Source: Bacillota bacterium (GTDB taxonomy: Bacteria; Bacillota; Clostridia; Oscillospirales; Ruminococcaceae). From it: a stretch of 64,000 bases of DNA. The translations under genes and the position numbers were made by a program. Position 1 is the stretch's first letter. Every line of letters starts with the position of its first letter. The stretch covers positions 1-64,000 of the forward strand of contig JAEWBS010000070.1 in NCBI GenBank assembly GCA_023391005.1. Reading direction: 5' to 3'. This document shows, piece by piece, positions 50,156 to 58,772 of this stretch. Under the pieces are notes generated by a model. It was not told the origin of the DNA, made no database searches, and worked only from the letters and a program-made list of their open reading frames with translations.

Positions 50156-51152
50156 CGGGTATTGCCCCTCCGACAGCCTTGGGGTTCTGATCGTGCAGAA
50201 TCGACAGGTAGCCGCTCAGGCGTGCGCGCAGCTCCTCGCCCGTGATCAAAGTGATATTGCACTGGGGAATCGCGCGCTGGGCGATGGCGGCGGACACGAT
50301 GTCGTATTTAGCGACGAGATCCGATGCGGGCTCGATATTCTGCGGATCGGTGACATAGTCGACCGACGCCTTGTAGGCGGTAAGGAAATCGCGCACCGCC
50401 TGCGGGTTTTGCTTGACAAAATCGGCGCGGGCCACCACGACGCCGGTGATCAGCGACGCTGGATTTTCCTGTGCCTGCGCCCACTCGCGGTTGAGATCGA
50501 GCGCGACGCGGATCTGGTCGTTTTTCATCTGGGCGGCGGTAACAAAGGGCTGCGGCAGCATGGCAATTGCCTTATCTTTGGTGTTTAATATCGCCGCACA
50601 CTCACTGTGCTCCGACTTGAAGTCGATTGTGACATCCTTTTCGGGGTCAAGGCCGTTTTGCTCGAGCATAAAATTCAGAGCATATTCCGGCGTGGCGCCC
50701 TTGCCGGCCGATAGAATCGTCTTGCCGCGCAGATCTTCAACGGTGTGGATATCGTCGCCGTTTTCGACGATGTAGAGCACGCCGAGCGTGTTGATGGCCA
50801 GTACCTGCACGCCGCCCTGAGTGTTGTTATAAAGCACCGAAGCGAGGTTGGCCGGTACGGCCGCAATCTGAAGGTCGCCCTTTACGAGCTTAGGGGTGAT
50901 TTCATCCGCCGAGCCCGCAATGGTGAAGCTGTAGCGGTGCTGCGCCTCGTCGTCGGCCATCAGCTTGACCAGCCCCATCGCGGTCGGGCCTTTGAGCGCT
51001 GCGACGGGCAGCGGCTCGACCGGCTCGGACGCAGGCGAAGAGGAGGATTCTGACGGCGCGGGTACCGACGGAGACTGCGAGGAGGAGGAAGCGGAGGCGC
51101 AGCCGCCCAGAATAAGGGCGAAGGCCAGTATAAACCCGAGTAAATTTTTCAT
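50130..51152 (-). CDS. ABC transporter substrate-binding lipoprotein (NMT1/TauA-like)
   Basis: 340 residues. The signal peptide ends ALILGGC, giving Cys18 as the lipid-anchored residue, followed by a Ser/Pro-rich linker (about 19-45). LKGPTAMGLVKLM, ITPKLVKGDLQIAAVPANLAS and GKGATPEYALNFMLEQNGLDP fit the NMT1/SsuA-like class II binding fold. The substrate is not deducible; related systems take up sulfonates, thiamine precursors or nitrogen compounds. It is the first gene of the three-gene operon. Confidence 0.9.
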   Translation of the reverse strand: MKNLLGFILAFALILGGCASASSSSQSPSVPAPSESSSSPASEPVEPLPVAALKGPTAMGLVKLMADDEAQHRYSFTIAGSADEITPKLVKGDLQIAAVPANLASVLYNNTQGGVQVLAINTLGVLYIVENGDDIHTVEDLRGKTILSAGKGATPEYALNFMLEQNGLDPEKDVTIDFKSEHSECAAILNTKDKAIAMLPQPFVTAAQMKNDQIRVALDLNREWAQAQENPASLITGVVVARADFVKQNPQAVRDFLTAYKASVDYVTDPQNIEPASDLVAKYDIVSAAIAQRAIPQCNITLITGEELRARLSGYLSILHDQNPKAVGGAIPGEDFYFVG

Positions 51153-51178
51153 GTTGATTCATAATCCTTTTCTAGTTT

Positions 51179-51277
51179 ATTACAATCCACGCCCCTCGTG
51201 TGAGGAACGACGGGTGCGGTTGTGTCTGCAAAGTCTGGAACAAGATTTCAATCCGCACCCCTTGCATGAGGGTTGAT
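51179..51277 (-). CRISPR. Degenerate CRISPR relic: two repeats and one spacer
   Basis: Repeat 1 (51179-51211, ATTACAATCCACGCCCCTCG + TGTGAGGAACGAC) and repeat 2 (51245-51277, ATTTCAATCCGCACCCCTTG + CATGAGGGTTGAT) are 66 bp apart, leaving a 33-nt spacer at 51212-51244. Both resemble the reverse complement of type I-C repeats, which end GTGGATTGAAAT. Each has several mutations, and no cas gene is in the window. Confidence 0.6.
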
Positions 51278-51307
51278 CACCTTATTATAAGACAGGCCGT
51301 ACGTCGT

Positions 51308-51976
51308 TCACCCGCTGCCCTCGGGCCGAATCTGCCGCAGCACCGCTTTGCGATCGAGCAGCGTGATACGGTTCTTTGCCACTTCAATCAGCCCAGCGTC
51401 CGAGAGGGCCGCGAGCTCCCGAAACAGCGCGGCGCGGCTCATGCCCAGCAGCGTTGCGAGCTGCGCCTTTGAGCAGTCGAGCCATACGGTGCCGTCGCTG
51501 CCGGCGTTGGCCATCAGATAATCGGCCAGCTTGGCCCGGCCCGAATGCGCCGTCAGCAGCGCGACGCGCCGCAGCAAAAAGCGAATTTTGCCGTTTAACA
51601 GCGTCATATAGCGCTCAGCCAGTACCGGGCTGGCGCCCAGCATCTGCAAAAATACCCGCTTTGGCACAAAGACGATGTCGGTGCGCTCACGGCAGCACAG
51701 GCGGGTTTCCAGCGCGCTTTGAGTAAACAGGTTACTGATGCCGAATGCCTCTCCTGCGCCCAGACTCGAAAGACTCACCGCGCTTTCGCCCGGCGAAATG
51801 CCGTAAACGCCCACACGTCCTTTAGCGATAATACCGATCACGGGCTCACCATCGAGCGCATCAGCCACGGCGTCGCCGCGTTTAAAGCTCTGTGCGGTCA
51901 GCGCGCCCTCGTCAAATTCACAACCTGAAAACAGTGGACAGGCGGCGACGGCAGCCCTGATTTGGGTCTTGGTCAT
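51308..51976 (-). CDS. Crp/Fnr-family transcription regulator
   Basis: 222 residues. A cyclic-nucleotide-binding-like beta barrel (EPVIGIIAKGRVGVYGISPG ... LGAGEAFGISNLF) precedes a dimerisation helix and a winged HTH (SKAQLATLLGMSRAALFREL). The usual cAMP-contacting Arg-Ser pair is not obvious, so its ligand is unclear; Cys13, Cys19, Cys94 and Cys95 are not arranged like an Fnr cluster. GGGAGGG precedes the ATG. It may control the adjacent transporter operon. Confidence 0.88.
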   Translation of the reverse strand: MTKTQIRAAVAACPLFSGCEFDEGALTAQSFKRGDAVADALDGEPVIGIIAKGRVGVYGISPGESAVSLSSLGAGEAFGISNLFTQSALETRLCCRERTDIVFVPKRVFLQMLGASPVLAERYMTLLNGKIRFLLRRVALLTAHSGRAKLADYLMANAGSDGTVWLDCSKAQLATLLGMSRAALFRELAALSDAGLIEVAKNRITLLDRKAVLRQIRPEGSG

Positions 51977-52156
51977 GGCGGCTTTCCCTCCCTTGCATGT
52001 CGCCGTATTGTTTAGAGCAGGACAATATTAGCATAAAAAAGCGTCGTTTGCAACAAAAATAGTATCATCTGAGACGGTTTTACATCGAATCTTTATTAGT
52101 ATTTACTTTATTGAAGCATCTATTTATTTTTGTGTCTCCAGTATATGCTACCCGTA
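51977..52156. other. AT-rich intergenic DNA, no gene seen
   Basis: About 180 bp upstream of the Crp-family gene; it should contain its promoter, but no clear boxes stand out. Confidence 0.35.
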
Positions 52157-52424
52157 CGACGGCGCGATCAACGTGCAGGTGGCACGCATAATCACGTAAC
52201 AAGTCTGGATGCGCGCGCCCTCTGACGTTTGGTGGGAAGTTAACATCCTCATGCGGGGCATATGGTCAAGAATCGTGTTTTTAAGCGCCCAACCTGCGTC
52301 ATTTCAAAATCCATTGGAGGTTAGGGGGCACGGGGGAAGACGGCGTCCCGCCCGCGAGGCGCTTCGCGTCTGTAACGTAGTAAAAGACGCCCGCATGTTC
52401 CGCAGAACATACAATCGCCGGGCG
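52157..52424 (-). repeat. Family 3 long repeat, minus-orientation copy
   Basis: About 268 bp. Its reverse complement carries GTATGTTCTGCGGAACATGC, GCGTCTTTTAC, GCGAAGCGCCTCGCGGGCGG, ATGCCCCGCATGAGGATG and GACTTGTTACGTGATTATG in the same order as 31271-31516. The two copies form a long inverted repeat about 21 kb apart. Confidence 0.7.
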
Positions 52425-52512
52425 GTGGAATCGTTGCTGTACATCAGCGCAAAAGGCTTCTGCCGTTAATGGGGCTATTAAAATCACCGTATTAGGCACG
52501 CACAAAACAATA

Positions 52513-52535
52513 GGCGGCGTCAATTTGACGCCGCC
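52513..52535 (-). terminator. Terminator of the amidohydrolase operon
   Basis: GGCGGCGTCAA - T - TTGACGCCGCC, nearly perfect palindrome; followed on the minus strand by TATTGTTTTG. Confidence 0.75.
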
Positions 52536-52632
52536 AAAAGCCGATGCAAAAGTGCCTAAATTAAAAAACTGCGCAAATTAGAGTTTAGAAACGCCAAGCT
52601 GCCATTTGCACGGCTTTAACCATAAAGTGCCG

Positions 52633-53949
52633 CTATAAAACATCCCGATACGCTTCGGCGGCGGCGACAAACGGCCCCATTTCCGCGAGCAGCTCGGCGC
52701 GGATATCGGCAAGATCATGACCCACAAGCGCCTTATCCCGCACGACAATCTTTCCCTGTGCGAGCACGGTGCGCACGTTCGACGCATTCGCCGAATAAAC
52801 AAGCGCCGAAAAGGGGTCGTAAACCGGGAACATATTGATCGAATCGGTTTCAACCAGCACCAGATCGGCCTGCATGCCGGGTGCCAGACTGCCGAATTCC
52901 CGCTCGCTGCGCAGCGTCTTTGCGCCGCCCGCCGTCGCAAGGCGGACAATCTCACCGGCGGGGAACAGGCTGCGGTCGCGGTTGGCGGTCTTATGGAAGT
53001 TCGCGAACAAGCGCATCTGATCAAACAGATTCAGCGTGTTGCCCGAGGACGCCCCGTCGGTGCCAAGCCCGACCGCAATGCCGCGCTGCAGCATGCCCTT
53101 GACCGGTGCGACGCCTTTACCCGCCTTGGTGTTGCTCGCGATGCAATGCGCCACCGCCGCGCCGCGTTGGGCGGTCAAATCAAGATCGGCGTCGGTGGCA
53201 TGAATGGCGTGCGCCAGCAGCGTGTGCGCATCCAGCGCGCCGATCCGGTCTAAAAACGCGATCGGCGTGGTGCCAAGGTCCTCAAAATGCGCCATCTCAT
53301 AATCCATCTCCGCCGCGTGCAGCGTGAACAGTGTGTCGTATTCGACGGCGAGCGCGTGCGCCCTTTGCAGCGCCGCCGCGTCGCAGGTTGTCGTGCCGTG
53401 CGGCGCGATGATAGGGTGGATCCGGCTGCTGTGCCGGTATTTCTCAAGAAAATCCCGCTGGTAGTCAAAGCCGCCGTAGGGGTTCGGGCTCACGCAGGTG
53501 GGCTGGCCGATGATCGTCTCGCCCAGATACCCCCGGATGCCCAGCTCCTCACAGGCGTGCGCCACCTCGTCCTCAAAGTAGTACATATCCAGAAAGGTGG
53601 TCACGCCCGAAAGCAGCAGCTCACAGATGCCGTATTTGGCGGCCAGATAGACGAGCCGCGACGTCATCGCCTCGTTCTCGAGCGGGAACAAAAACCGCCG
53701 CAGCCGGTCGGGGCAGTCGTCCCCGAGCGAACGAAACGGCATCATCGAGATGTGGCAGTGCGTGTTGACAAAGCCGGGCAGCAGAATGCCGCCCGCGCCG
53801 TCGATGCGCTGGTCATACGCACCTGTAAACGGCGCGCCGCCCACCGCCGCGATTTTATCGCCGTCGGTCAGCAGCCAGCCGTTGGGATGCACCGTGTTGT
53901 CCTGATTCAGCGTCAGTACCGTGACGTTGTCGATTAAAATACGGCTCAT
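52633..53949 (-). CDS. Metal-dependent amidohydrolase (SsnA/MtaD/cytosine deaminase-like)
   Basis: 438 residues. GGILLPGFVNTHCHISMM supplies the HxH metal ligands, HAAEMDYE and LLAHAIHATDADL further His ligands, and LGTDGASSGNTLNLFDQM the conserved Asp. The final strand GMQADLVLVETD is typical of the family. It should deaminate or hydrolyse a heterocyclic compound such as a purine, pyrimidine or adenosine derivative. AAAGGAG precedes the ATG at 53949. The M20 gene ends 20 bp upstream, so they form an operon. Confidence 0.9.
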   Translation of the reverse strand: MSRILIDNVTVLTLNQDNTVHPNGWLLTDGDKIAAVGGAPFTGAYDQRIDGAGGILLPGFVNTHCHISMMPFRSLGDDCPDRLRRFLFPLENEAMTSRLVYLAAKYGICELLLSGVTTFLDMYYFEDEVAHACEELGIRGYLGETIIGQPTCVSPNPYGGFDYQRDFLEKYRHSSRIHPIIAPHGTTTCDAAALQRAHALAVEYDTLFTLHAAEMDYEMAHFEDLGTTPIAFLDRIGALDAHTLLAHAIHATDADLDLTAQRGAAVAHCIASNTKAGKGVAPVKGMLQRGIAVGLGTDGASSGNTLNLFDQMRLFANFHKTANRDRSLFPAGEIVRLATAGGAKTLRSEREFGSLAPGMQADLVLVETDSINMFPVYDPFSALVYSANASNVRTVLAQGKIVVRDKALVGHDLADIRAELLAEMGPFVAAAEAYRDVL

Positions 53950-53969
53950 GGCGTTCTCCTTTTTGTCGA

Positions 53970-55286
53970 TCAGCCTTCGCCGATCAGGTCGCAGACGATG
54001 GCGCAAAACAGCTTGACGCTTCGCACCAGCACCGCCTCGTCAAAATCAAACCGGACGGTATGCTGGGGCGAGGCCACCGGCGTCATCGCGCGCATATAGG
54101 TTGCGAGTCCGCCGTGCGCTTGCACGCAGTTCATCATGATCGAAATGTCCTCGCTGCCCCAGTTTTGGGCGTTCTCACAGCTGCTGACCCGAAAGTCCGG
54201 CAGTTGGGCGCGCACGAGCGCCGCGATGCGGTCGATAAACGCCGGATCGCTCTGCTGGCCCTGCGCCTCGCCCATCTTGATCAGCTCGCAGGAACAGCCC
54301 TGCATCAGCGCGGCGCCCTTGCAGGCGTTTTCGGCCATCTCGGCCATATAGGCGTTGATCTCGGTCGTCTCGCCCCGCACCTCGAGCTGCATCTGCGCCG
54401 TGTCGGCGATGACGTTACGCCCCGTGCCGGCCACAAGCGTGCCGACGTTGACGCGGCTCTGCCCGCCCGAGTGCCGGGGAATGGCCTGTAACGCCAGAAC
54501 GGCCGAGGCCGCCGCCACCAGCGCGTTTTTGCCCTGCTCGGGGAAGCCCCCCGCGTGCGCCGCCTTGCCCTTAAAGATCACATCGTATTTCGTCGTCGCG
54601 AGCGAGCCATAAGTCCCGGGGGTCACATCGCCGTCGTCGGGGCCGTCGTCGGGCGCGATGTGCGACCCGGCAAAGAAATCCACGTCGTCGAGAAGGCCGT
54701 TTGCGACCATCGCCGCCGCGCCCCGCGCGCCCTCCTCCCCGGGTTGGAACAAAAGCTTGACGGTGCCGTGCAGCGAGTCTTTTAGCTGCATGAGCATCTC
54801 GGCCACGCCAAGGCCGATGGCGGCATGCCCGTCGTGCCCGCAGGCGTGCATCACGCCCGGATTTTGGCTCGCAAAGCCCTCGCGCGTCGGGCGGTGGGTG
54901 TCGTCGGCGCATTCCTGCATGCCCAGCGCGTCGATATCAAACCGCAGGCCGACGACCGGTCCCGCGCCGCAGCGCAGAATGCCGACCACGCCGGTGTAGC
55001 CCTGCCGCATATCGTCGGTCAAGTAGTCGGCCGGCGCGCCCTGTGCCAACGCCTGATCGCTCCGTTCGCACAGCTCGCCCTCAGTCGGCAGCCCCATGCG
55101 CGCCCCCTCGCGGCAAACCTGCCTGCCGGTCAGCACCTCGTAGCCGAGCCGGTCAAGCTCTTGGGCGATCATGGCGCTCGTGCGCAGCTCAAGCCAACCC
55201 GTCTCGGGGTAACGGTGAAAATCCCGCCGGTAGGCGGTCAGCTTATCATCTAGCGTGTCGGCCAGCGTTATCATCTTTTCATACAT
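53970..55286 (-). CDS. M20-family amidohydrolase (AbgB/aminobenzoyl-glutamate or N-acyl hydrolase-like)
   Basis: 438 residues. HACGHDGHAAIGLGVAEML and QPGEEGARGAAAMV carry metal ligands and the catalytic Glu; GKAAHAGGFPEQGKNALVAA is the dimerisation (lid) domain motif. The N-terminus YRRDFHRYPETGWLELRTSA is typical of the AbgA/AbgB/hippurate hydrolase branch. It probably cleaves an N-acyl or amide bond, feeding products to the amidohydrolase encoded downstream. AAAGAGG precedes the ATG. Confidence 0.9.
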   Translation of the reverse strand: MYEKMITLADTLDDKLTAYRRDFHRYPETGWLELRTSAMIAQELDRLGYEVLTGRQVCREGARMGLPTEGELCERSDQALAQGAPADYLTDDMRQGYTGVVGILRCGAGPVVGLRFDIDALGMQECADDTHRPTREGFASQNPGVMHACGHDGHAAIGLGVAEMLMQLKDSLHGTVKLLFQPGEEGARGAAAMVANGLLDDVDFFAGSHIAPDDGPDDGDVTPGTYGSLATTKYDVIFKGKAAHAGGFPEQGKNALVAAASAVLALQAIPRHSGGQSRVNVGTLVAGTGRNVIADTAQMQLEVRGETTEINAYMAEMAENACKGAALMQGCSCELIKMGEAQGQQSDPAFIDRIAALVRAQLPDFRVSSCENAQNWGSEDISIMMNCVQAHGGLATYMRAMTPVASPQHTVRFDFDEAVLVRSVKLFCAIVCDLIGEG

Positions 55287-55337
55287 GGCAGATCCTCTTT
55301 CACAACATGTCGTTTTCAGAAAATATTATAGCACAAA

Positions 55338-55366
55338 TTGACCTTTTTCGCCAAAGTTGATACAAT
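55338..55366 (+). promoter_or_regulatory. Promoter of the PfkB kinase gene
   Basis: TTGACC (55338-55343), 17 bp, TACAAT (55361-55366). A minus-strand promoter for the M20 gene (TATAAT at 55330-55325) overlaps it, so the divergent units may be mutually regulated. Confidence 0.6.
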
Positions 55367-55403
55367 GTCAAAGTGATTCTTTTGTAAAGAGGGGACGCCT
55401 GTT

Positions 55404-56306
55404 TTGAAAAACGCGCTTGTCATCGGCTCCACCTGTGTGGATGTCATTATACGCTTAGATCATCTGCCTAAAACCGAGGAGGATCTGCACCCCGAGAGCC
55501 AGCGCTTCGCGGTGGGGGGCTGCGCCTATAACGTCGCGAACATTTTGCAGCGGGCTAAAGTGCCGCTGACCTTCATCACGCCGGTGGGCGGGCAGGGGGT
55601 GTTCGGCGGCTTTGTCAAGAGACAGCTCGACGCCCTCGCGTTTACCGATTATATCGACCTGCCCGAGGCCGAAAACGGCTGCTGCTATTGCTTTGTCGAA
55701 AAAAGCGGCGAGCGTACCTTTGTGTCGTACCACGGGGTGGAATATACCTTTGACCCCGCGTGGATGCAGCCGCACAGCGGCAAGCGCTTTGATCTGGGCT
55801 ATGTTTGCGGGCTGGAGATTGAGGAGAAAACCGGCGGCGCACTGATCGATTATCTCGAGGCCGCGCCGATTCAGACGCTGTTTTACGCGCCCGGCCCCAC
55901 CGGTGTGCGGATTCCAAAGGAAAAAAACGCGCGGCTGTATGCCCTGCACCCGATTTTGCATCTCAACGCGTCGGAGGCGATGGCGCTGGGCGAGGCCGAT
56001 TCGGTCGCGGCGGCGGCGCGCAGCCTGATGAACAAAACAAAAAACACCGTTATCGTCACACTCGGCAAGCAAGGCGTGTTTTGGATGAACCCCGACGGCA
56101 AAACCTATACGCTGCCCGGCGTTTCGGGCGCGGTTGTGGATACTATCGGCGCGGGGGACGCGCACGCGGGGACGACGATGCTCGGGCTGTGCCGGGGGCT
56201 GCCGCTGTCGGCGGCGCTGGGTTTGGCCAACCGCGTGGCGGCGGCGGTTGTCGCGGTTGAGGGGGCCACCCTGCCCGACGCGGATTTTGCCGCGCTTTTG
56301 AAGTAG
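55404..56306 (+). CDS. PfkB-family carbohydrate/nucleoside kinase
   Basis: 300 residues. VIGSTCVDVIIRLDHLP is the family start, GGCAYNVANILQRAKVP the substrate-binding motif and VVDTIGAGDAHAGTTML the ATP/anion-hole motif with the catalytic Asp. The family phosphorylates sugars or nucleosides such as ribose, fructose or pseudouridine; the substrate is unresolved. The start is TTG at 55404, with AGAGGGGA upstream. The divergent amidohydrolase operon suggests nucleoside or nucleobase salvage, an inference. Confidence 0.9.
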   Translation: MKNALVIGSTCVDVIIRLDHLPKTEEDLHPESQRFAVGGCAYNVANILQRAKVPLTFITPVGGQGVFGGFVKRQLDALAFTDYIDLPEAENGCCYCFVEKSGERTFVSYHGVEYTFDPAWMQPHSGKRFDLGYVCGLEIEEKTGGALIDYLEAAPIQTLFYAPGPTGVRIPKEKNARLYALHPILHLNASEAMALGEADSVAAAARSLMNKTKNTVIVTLGKQGVFWMNPDGKTYTLPGVSGAVVDTIGAGDAHAGTTMLGLCRGLPLSAALGLANRVAAAVVAVEGATLPDADFAALLK

Positions 56307-56310
56307 ATGT

Positions 56311-56468
56311 TATAGTCACCCCAATAGAAAAGCGGTACAGGATTGGGGAACTGTTTTGTGACTGGCAAGGCGGAGGACACGGATGGGCGACGCCCTTCAA
56401 GGACGACAATGCAGTCAGACGCAAAACGGGCTGCTAAGACGTATTGGTTTTCTATTTGTTTGGCTATA
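56311..56468 (-). repeat. Dispersed repeat family 1, copy E
   Basis: 158 bp, TATAGTCACCCCAATAGAAA at the left, TTTTCTATTTGTTTGGCTATA's complement at the right. TGGCAAGGCGGAGGACAC is the reverse complement of the internal block of copy A, so it is inverted relative to A, C and D. Confidence 0.75.
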
Positions 56469-56550
56469 TATTAAATGATCAAGCGGCGGCGCCTTACCCG
56501 CGCCGCCGCTTGATTTTGAAGTGTTAAGAACGACATGATTATACGCGTTG

Positions 56551-56574
56551 CTTGATCAAAACCTTAATTTCTAA
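56551..56574 (-). repeat. Family 2 repeat fragment
   Basis: The reverse complement begins TTAGAAATTAAGGTTTTGAT, matching the start of the 30.9-kb copy at 23 of 24 positions. Confidence 0.55.
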
Positions 56575-56591
56575 TACAGCCGCAAAAGCGT

Positions 56592-56626
56592 GCGCCCCGC
56601 ATCCAACGACAACGGATGCGGGGCGC
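56592..56626. terminator. Hairpin after the potC-like gene
   Basis: GCGCCCCGCATCC / GGATGCGGGGCGC, perfect 13-bp stem, 9-nt loop. Confidence 0.75.
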
Positions 56627-56664
56627 TTTATGGTATTCAAATGGAACAAACAGAATTCGCTATT

Positions 56665-57444
56665 TTACACAACGCTTTGCAGGCCGAGCGTTTTTTCAAT
56701 CAACAGCATCACGCCCATTGTCACCACCATCATCAATGTGGCCAGCGCCGCGATGGTCGGGTCAAAATGGTACTCGACATAGCTCATCATCTCAATCGGC
56801 AGCATTGAAATGCCCGGGCCGGTCAAAAAAGCGGATAGCGACACGTTGTTAAACGAATTGATGACCGCCATAATGCAGGCCGACGCAATGCCCGATTTAA
56901 TGTTGGGCAGCACGATGTGAAAAAACGTATACAGCTTGGTTGCACCCAGACTCTCGGCGGCCTCCTCGGTCGCAAAGTCGAAGTTTGCGAGGCTCGACGT
57001 GACCACCCGCATGATATACGGGATGCTCAGCAGCGTGTGGCCGATTAAAAGGCTTGGCACGACCGGCAACGCATATTGCTTGACGACGTAGCGCAGCATC
57101 ATAAAGCCGAGCACGACGCACGGAATGAGCACCGGCGACAAAAACAGCAGCTTGATGCTCTCCTTGCCCCTAAAGCGGTAGCGGTTGAGCGCGTATGCCG
57201 CCGGAAGTCCCAGCAGCAGCGCAATGAGTGTCGCCGCAAACGCGATGAAAAAGCTCATCTTGGCCGCCTCGATAAACGCCTTCATGGTCAGCGCCTGCGC
57301 GTACCACTTGAGCGTGAACCCCTCGCCCGGGAATTTCAGATAAGCGGTGTCGCTAAACGACGCCGCGGCAATCACCAGCAGCGGGCCGACCAGAAAGACA
57401 TACACCAGAATGGTCATCGTCAGCAGCGTTCTGCTCTTTTTCAT
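56665..57444 (-). CDS. ABC transporter permease (PotC-like)
   Basis: 259 residues, six predicted membrane segments starting LTMTILVYVFLVGPLLVIAA. EEAAESLGATKLYTFFHIVLPNIKSGIASA is the EAA loop contacting the ATPase. GAGGGAG precedes the ATG. It is the last gene of a four-gene operon with the two genes upstream and the potB-like permease. Confidence 0.92.
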   Translation of the reverse strand: MKKSRTLLTMTILVYVFLVGPLLVIAAASFSDTAYLKFPGEGFTLKWYAQALTMKAFIEAAKMSFFIAFAATLIALLLGLPAAYALNRYRFRGKESIKLLFLSPVLIPCVVLGFMMLRYVVKQYALPVVPSLLIGHTLLSIPYIMRVVTSSLANFDFATEEAAESLGATKLYTFFHIVLPNIKSGIASACIMAVINSFNNVSLSAFLTGPGISMLPIEMMSYVEYHFDPTIAALATLMMVVTMGVMLLIEKTLGLQSVV

Positions 57445-57606
57445 ACCGTCACTCCCTCAAAGACCGCGTTAAGAAACAGCTCGATATCAAAGCTTGGCGC
57501 GTCTCGAACGCGAGTCCGCCGCGCCGGTTTAGCCTGCCGTGGGCGGGCTTTTCTTGCGTAAATCCCCTACAAAGGCGGGGATATGCGCGTCATGTCAGTC
57601 GCCTAC

Positions 57607-57634
57607 GGCACAGCCATCGCAAAATGCCTGTGCC
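57607..57634 (-). promoter_or_regulatory. Intercistronic hairpin between binding-protein and permease genes
   Basis: GGCACAG / CTGTGCC with a 14-nt loop, 26 bp after the binding-protein stop; such hairpins often make binding-protein mRNA more abundant than downstream permease mRNA. Confidence 0.45.
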
Positions 57635-57659
57635 ACCGGCGGGGTTGGTGTTTAAAGGG

Positions 57660-58772
57660 TTACTTCACCGAGAAGATGGCATTCCACTGGTCGATCCACT
57701 GCGCCTTGTTGGCGTTATAGACGCTCCAGTCGGGGAACATCAGCGCGTCGATGGTGTCCTTGCCGTAGGTGAAGTTGGCGGCCTGCTCGGTGGTCAGTTC
57801 AACGTCGGTGCGCACCGGGCTGTCGACGCCGTCAAGCGCCTCGGCCAGCTGAACTTCCTTGCTCAGGTAGAAGTCGATGAACGCGGTGGCCAGCTCCTTG
57901 TTTTTGCTGCCCTTGATGATGTTGAGCATATTGTAGCCCGAGAAGCTGCCCTCGGCGGGGTCGACCCAGACATAGTCGGGGTTCGCGCCCTTGGCGGCGG
58001 TGTAGCTGTAGTCGAGCAGCACGGCGACGCTTACCTCGCCCTGATTGAGCATCGTAATGGTGTCGTTGGCGCTCGTATAGGTCTTGACGACGTTGGCCTT
58101 CAGCTCGCCGAGCTTGGCGAAGATCGCGGCGTCGTCCTTGCCGGGCTCAAGGCCGAAGGCCTTGGCGGTGGCGTAGTAGAACAGCGGGCCGGTCGTGGTG
58201 GTGATATCGGGAATCGCAATGCTGCCCGCCAGCTCGGGGTTCCACAGGTCGGCCCAGTTTTTGATGTCGACCTCGCAGTAGGCGGCGTCATAGACGATGC
58301 CGAGGCGGTTAAAGGTGTAGGCGGGACCAAAATCCTCGCCCATCGGGGCCTTGGCGCAGTCGTAAAGCGCGTCGAGGTTGGTCATCGCGGCACGGTCGAC
58401 GGTGTCGATGAGGTCGGCCTCGGCCAGCTGGGCTACAAACAGGTCGCCGATGACGACGATGTCATAGCTCTCGGGCGACTCCTTGATCTTGGTCACGCGC
58501 TCGGCATTCTTGCCGGTGTCGACGACCAGCTTGGCGCCGGTGGCTTCCATGAAGGGGTCATAGATGTTCTTTTGCAGCAGCTCGGCGTTAAAGCTGAAGG
58601 TGCTGATCGAGAGGGTCTGGCCCTCAAAGGGCTTCGCGGCGGGGGCGGATTCAGCCGTGGAAGAAGCGGGCGCAGACGGCGCGGCGGGCGCGCTTGAAGC
58701 GCCACCGCAGGCCGAGAGAGAAAGCGCGGCCATTGCCGCGGCCAGAACAAGGGTTAAAACCTTTTTACGCAT
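57660..58772 (-). CDS. ABC transporter substrate-binding lipoprotein (PotD-like)
   Basis: 370 residues. The signal ends LSLSACGG, giving a lipobox Cys22, followed by an Ala/Ser/Pro-rich linker. EGQTLSISTFSFNAELLQKN, FGPAYTFNRLGIVYDAAY and FIDFYLSKEVQ resemble the PotD/family 1 extracellular solute-binding group. The operon layout (permease, ATPase, binding protein, permease) matches polyamine, phosphonate or thiamine importers; the ligand is undetermined. GGAAGGATG is 13 bases upstream of the ATG. Confidence 0.9.
   Translation of the reverse strand: MRKKVLTLVLAAAMAALSLSACGGASSAPAAPSAPASSTAESAPAAKPFEGQTLSISTFSFNAELLQKNIYDPFMEATGAKLVVDTGKNAERVTKIKESPESYDIVVIGDLFVAQLAEADLIDTVDRAAMTNLDALYDCAKAPMGEDFGPAYTFNRLGIVYDAAYCEVDIKNWADLWNPELAGSIAIPDITTTTGPLFYYATAKAFGLEPGKDDAAIFAKLGELKANVVKTYTSANDTITMLNQGEVSVAVLLDYSYTAAKGANPDYVWVDPAEGSFSGYNMLNIIKGSKNKELATAFIDFYLSKEVQLAEALDGVDSPVRTDVELTTEQAANFTYGKDTIDALMFPDWSVYNANKAQWIDQWNAIFSVK

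Noticed and set aside
51308..51976. Crp-family protein as an oxygen-sensing Fnr
   Set aside because: The N-terminal Cys spacing does not match the Fnr cluster ligands.
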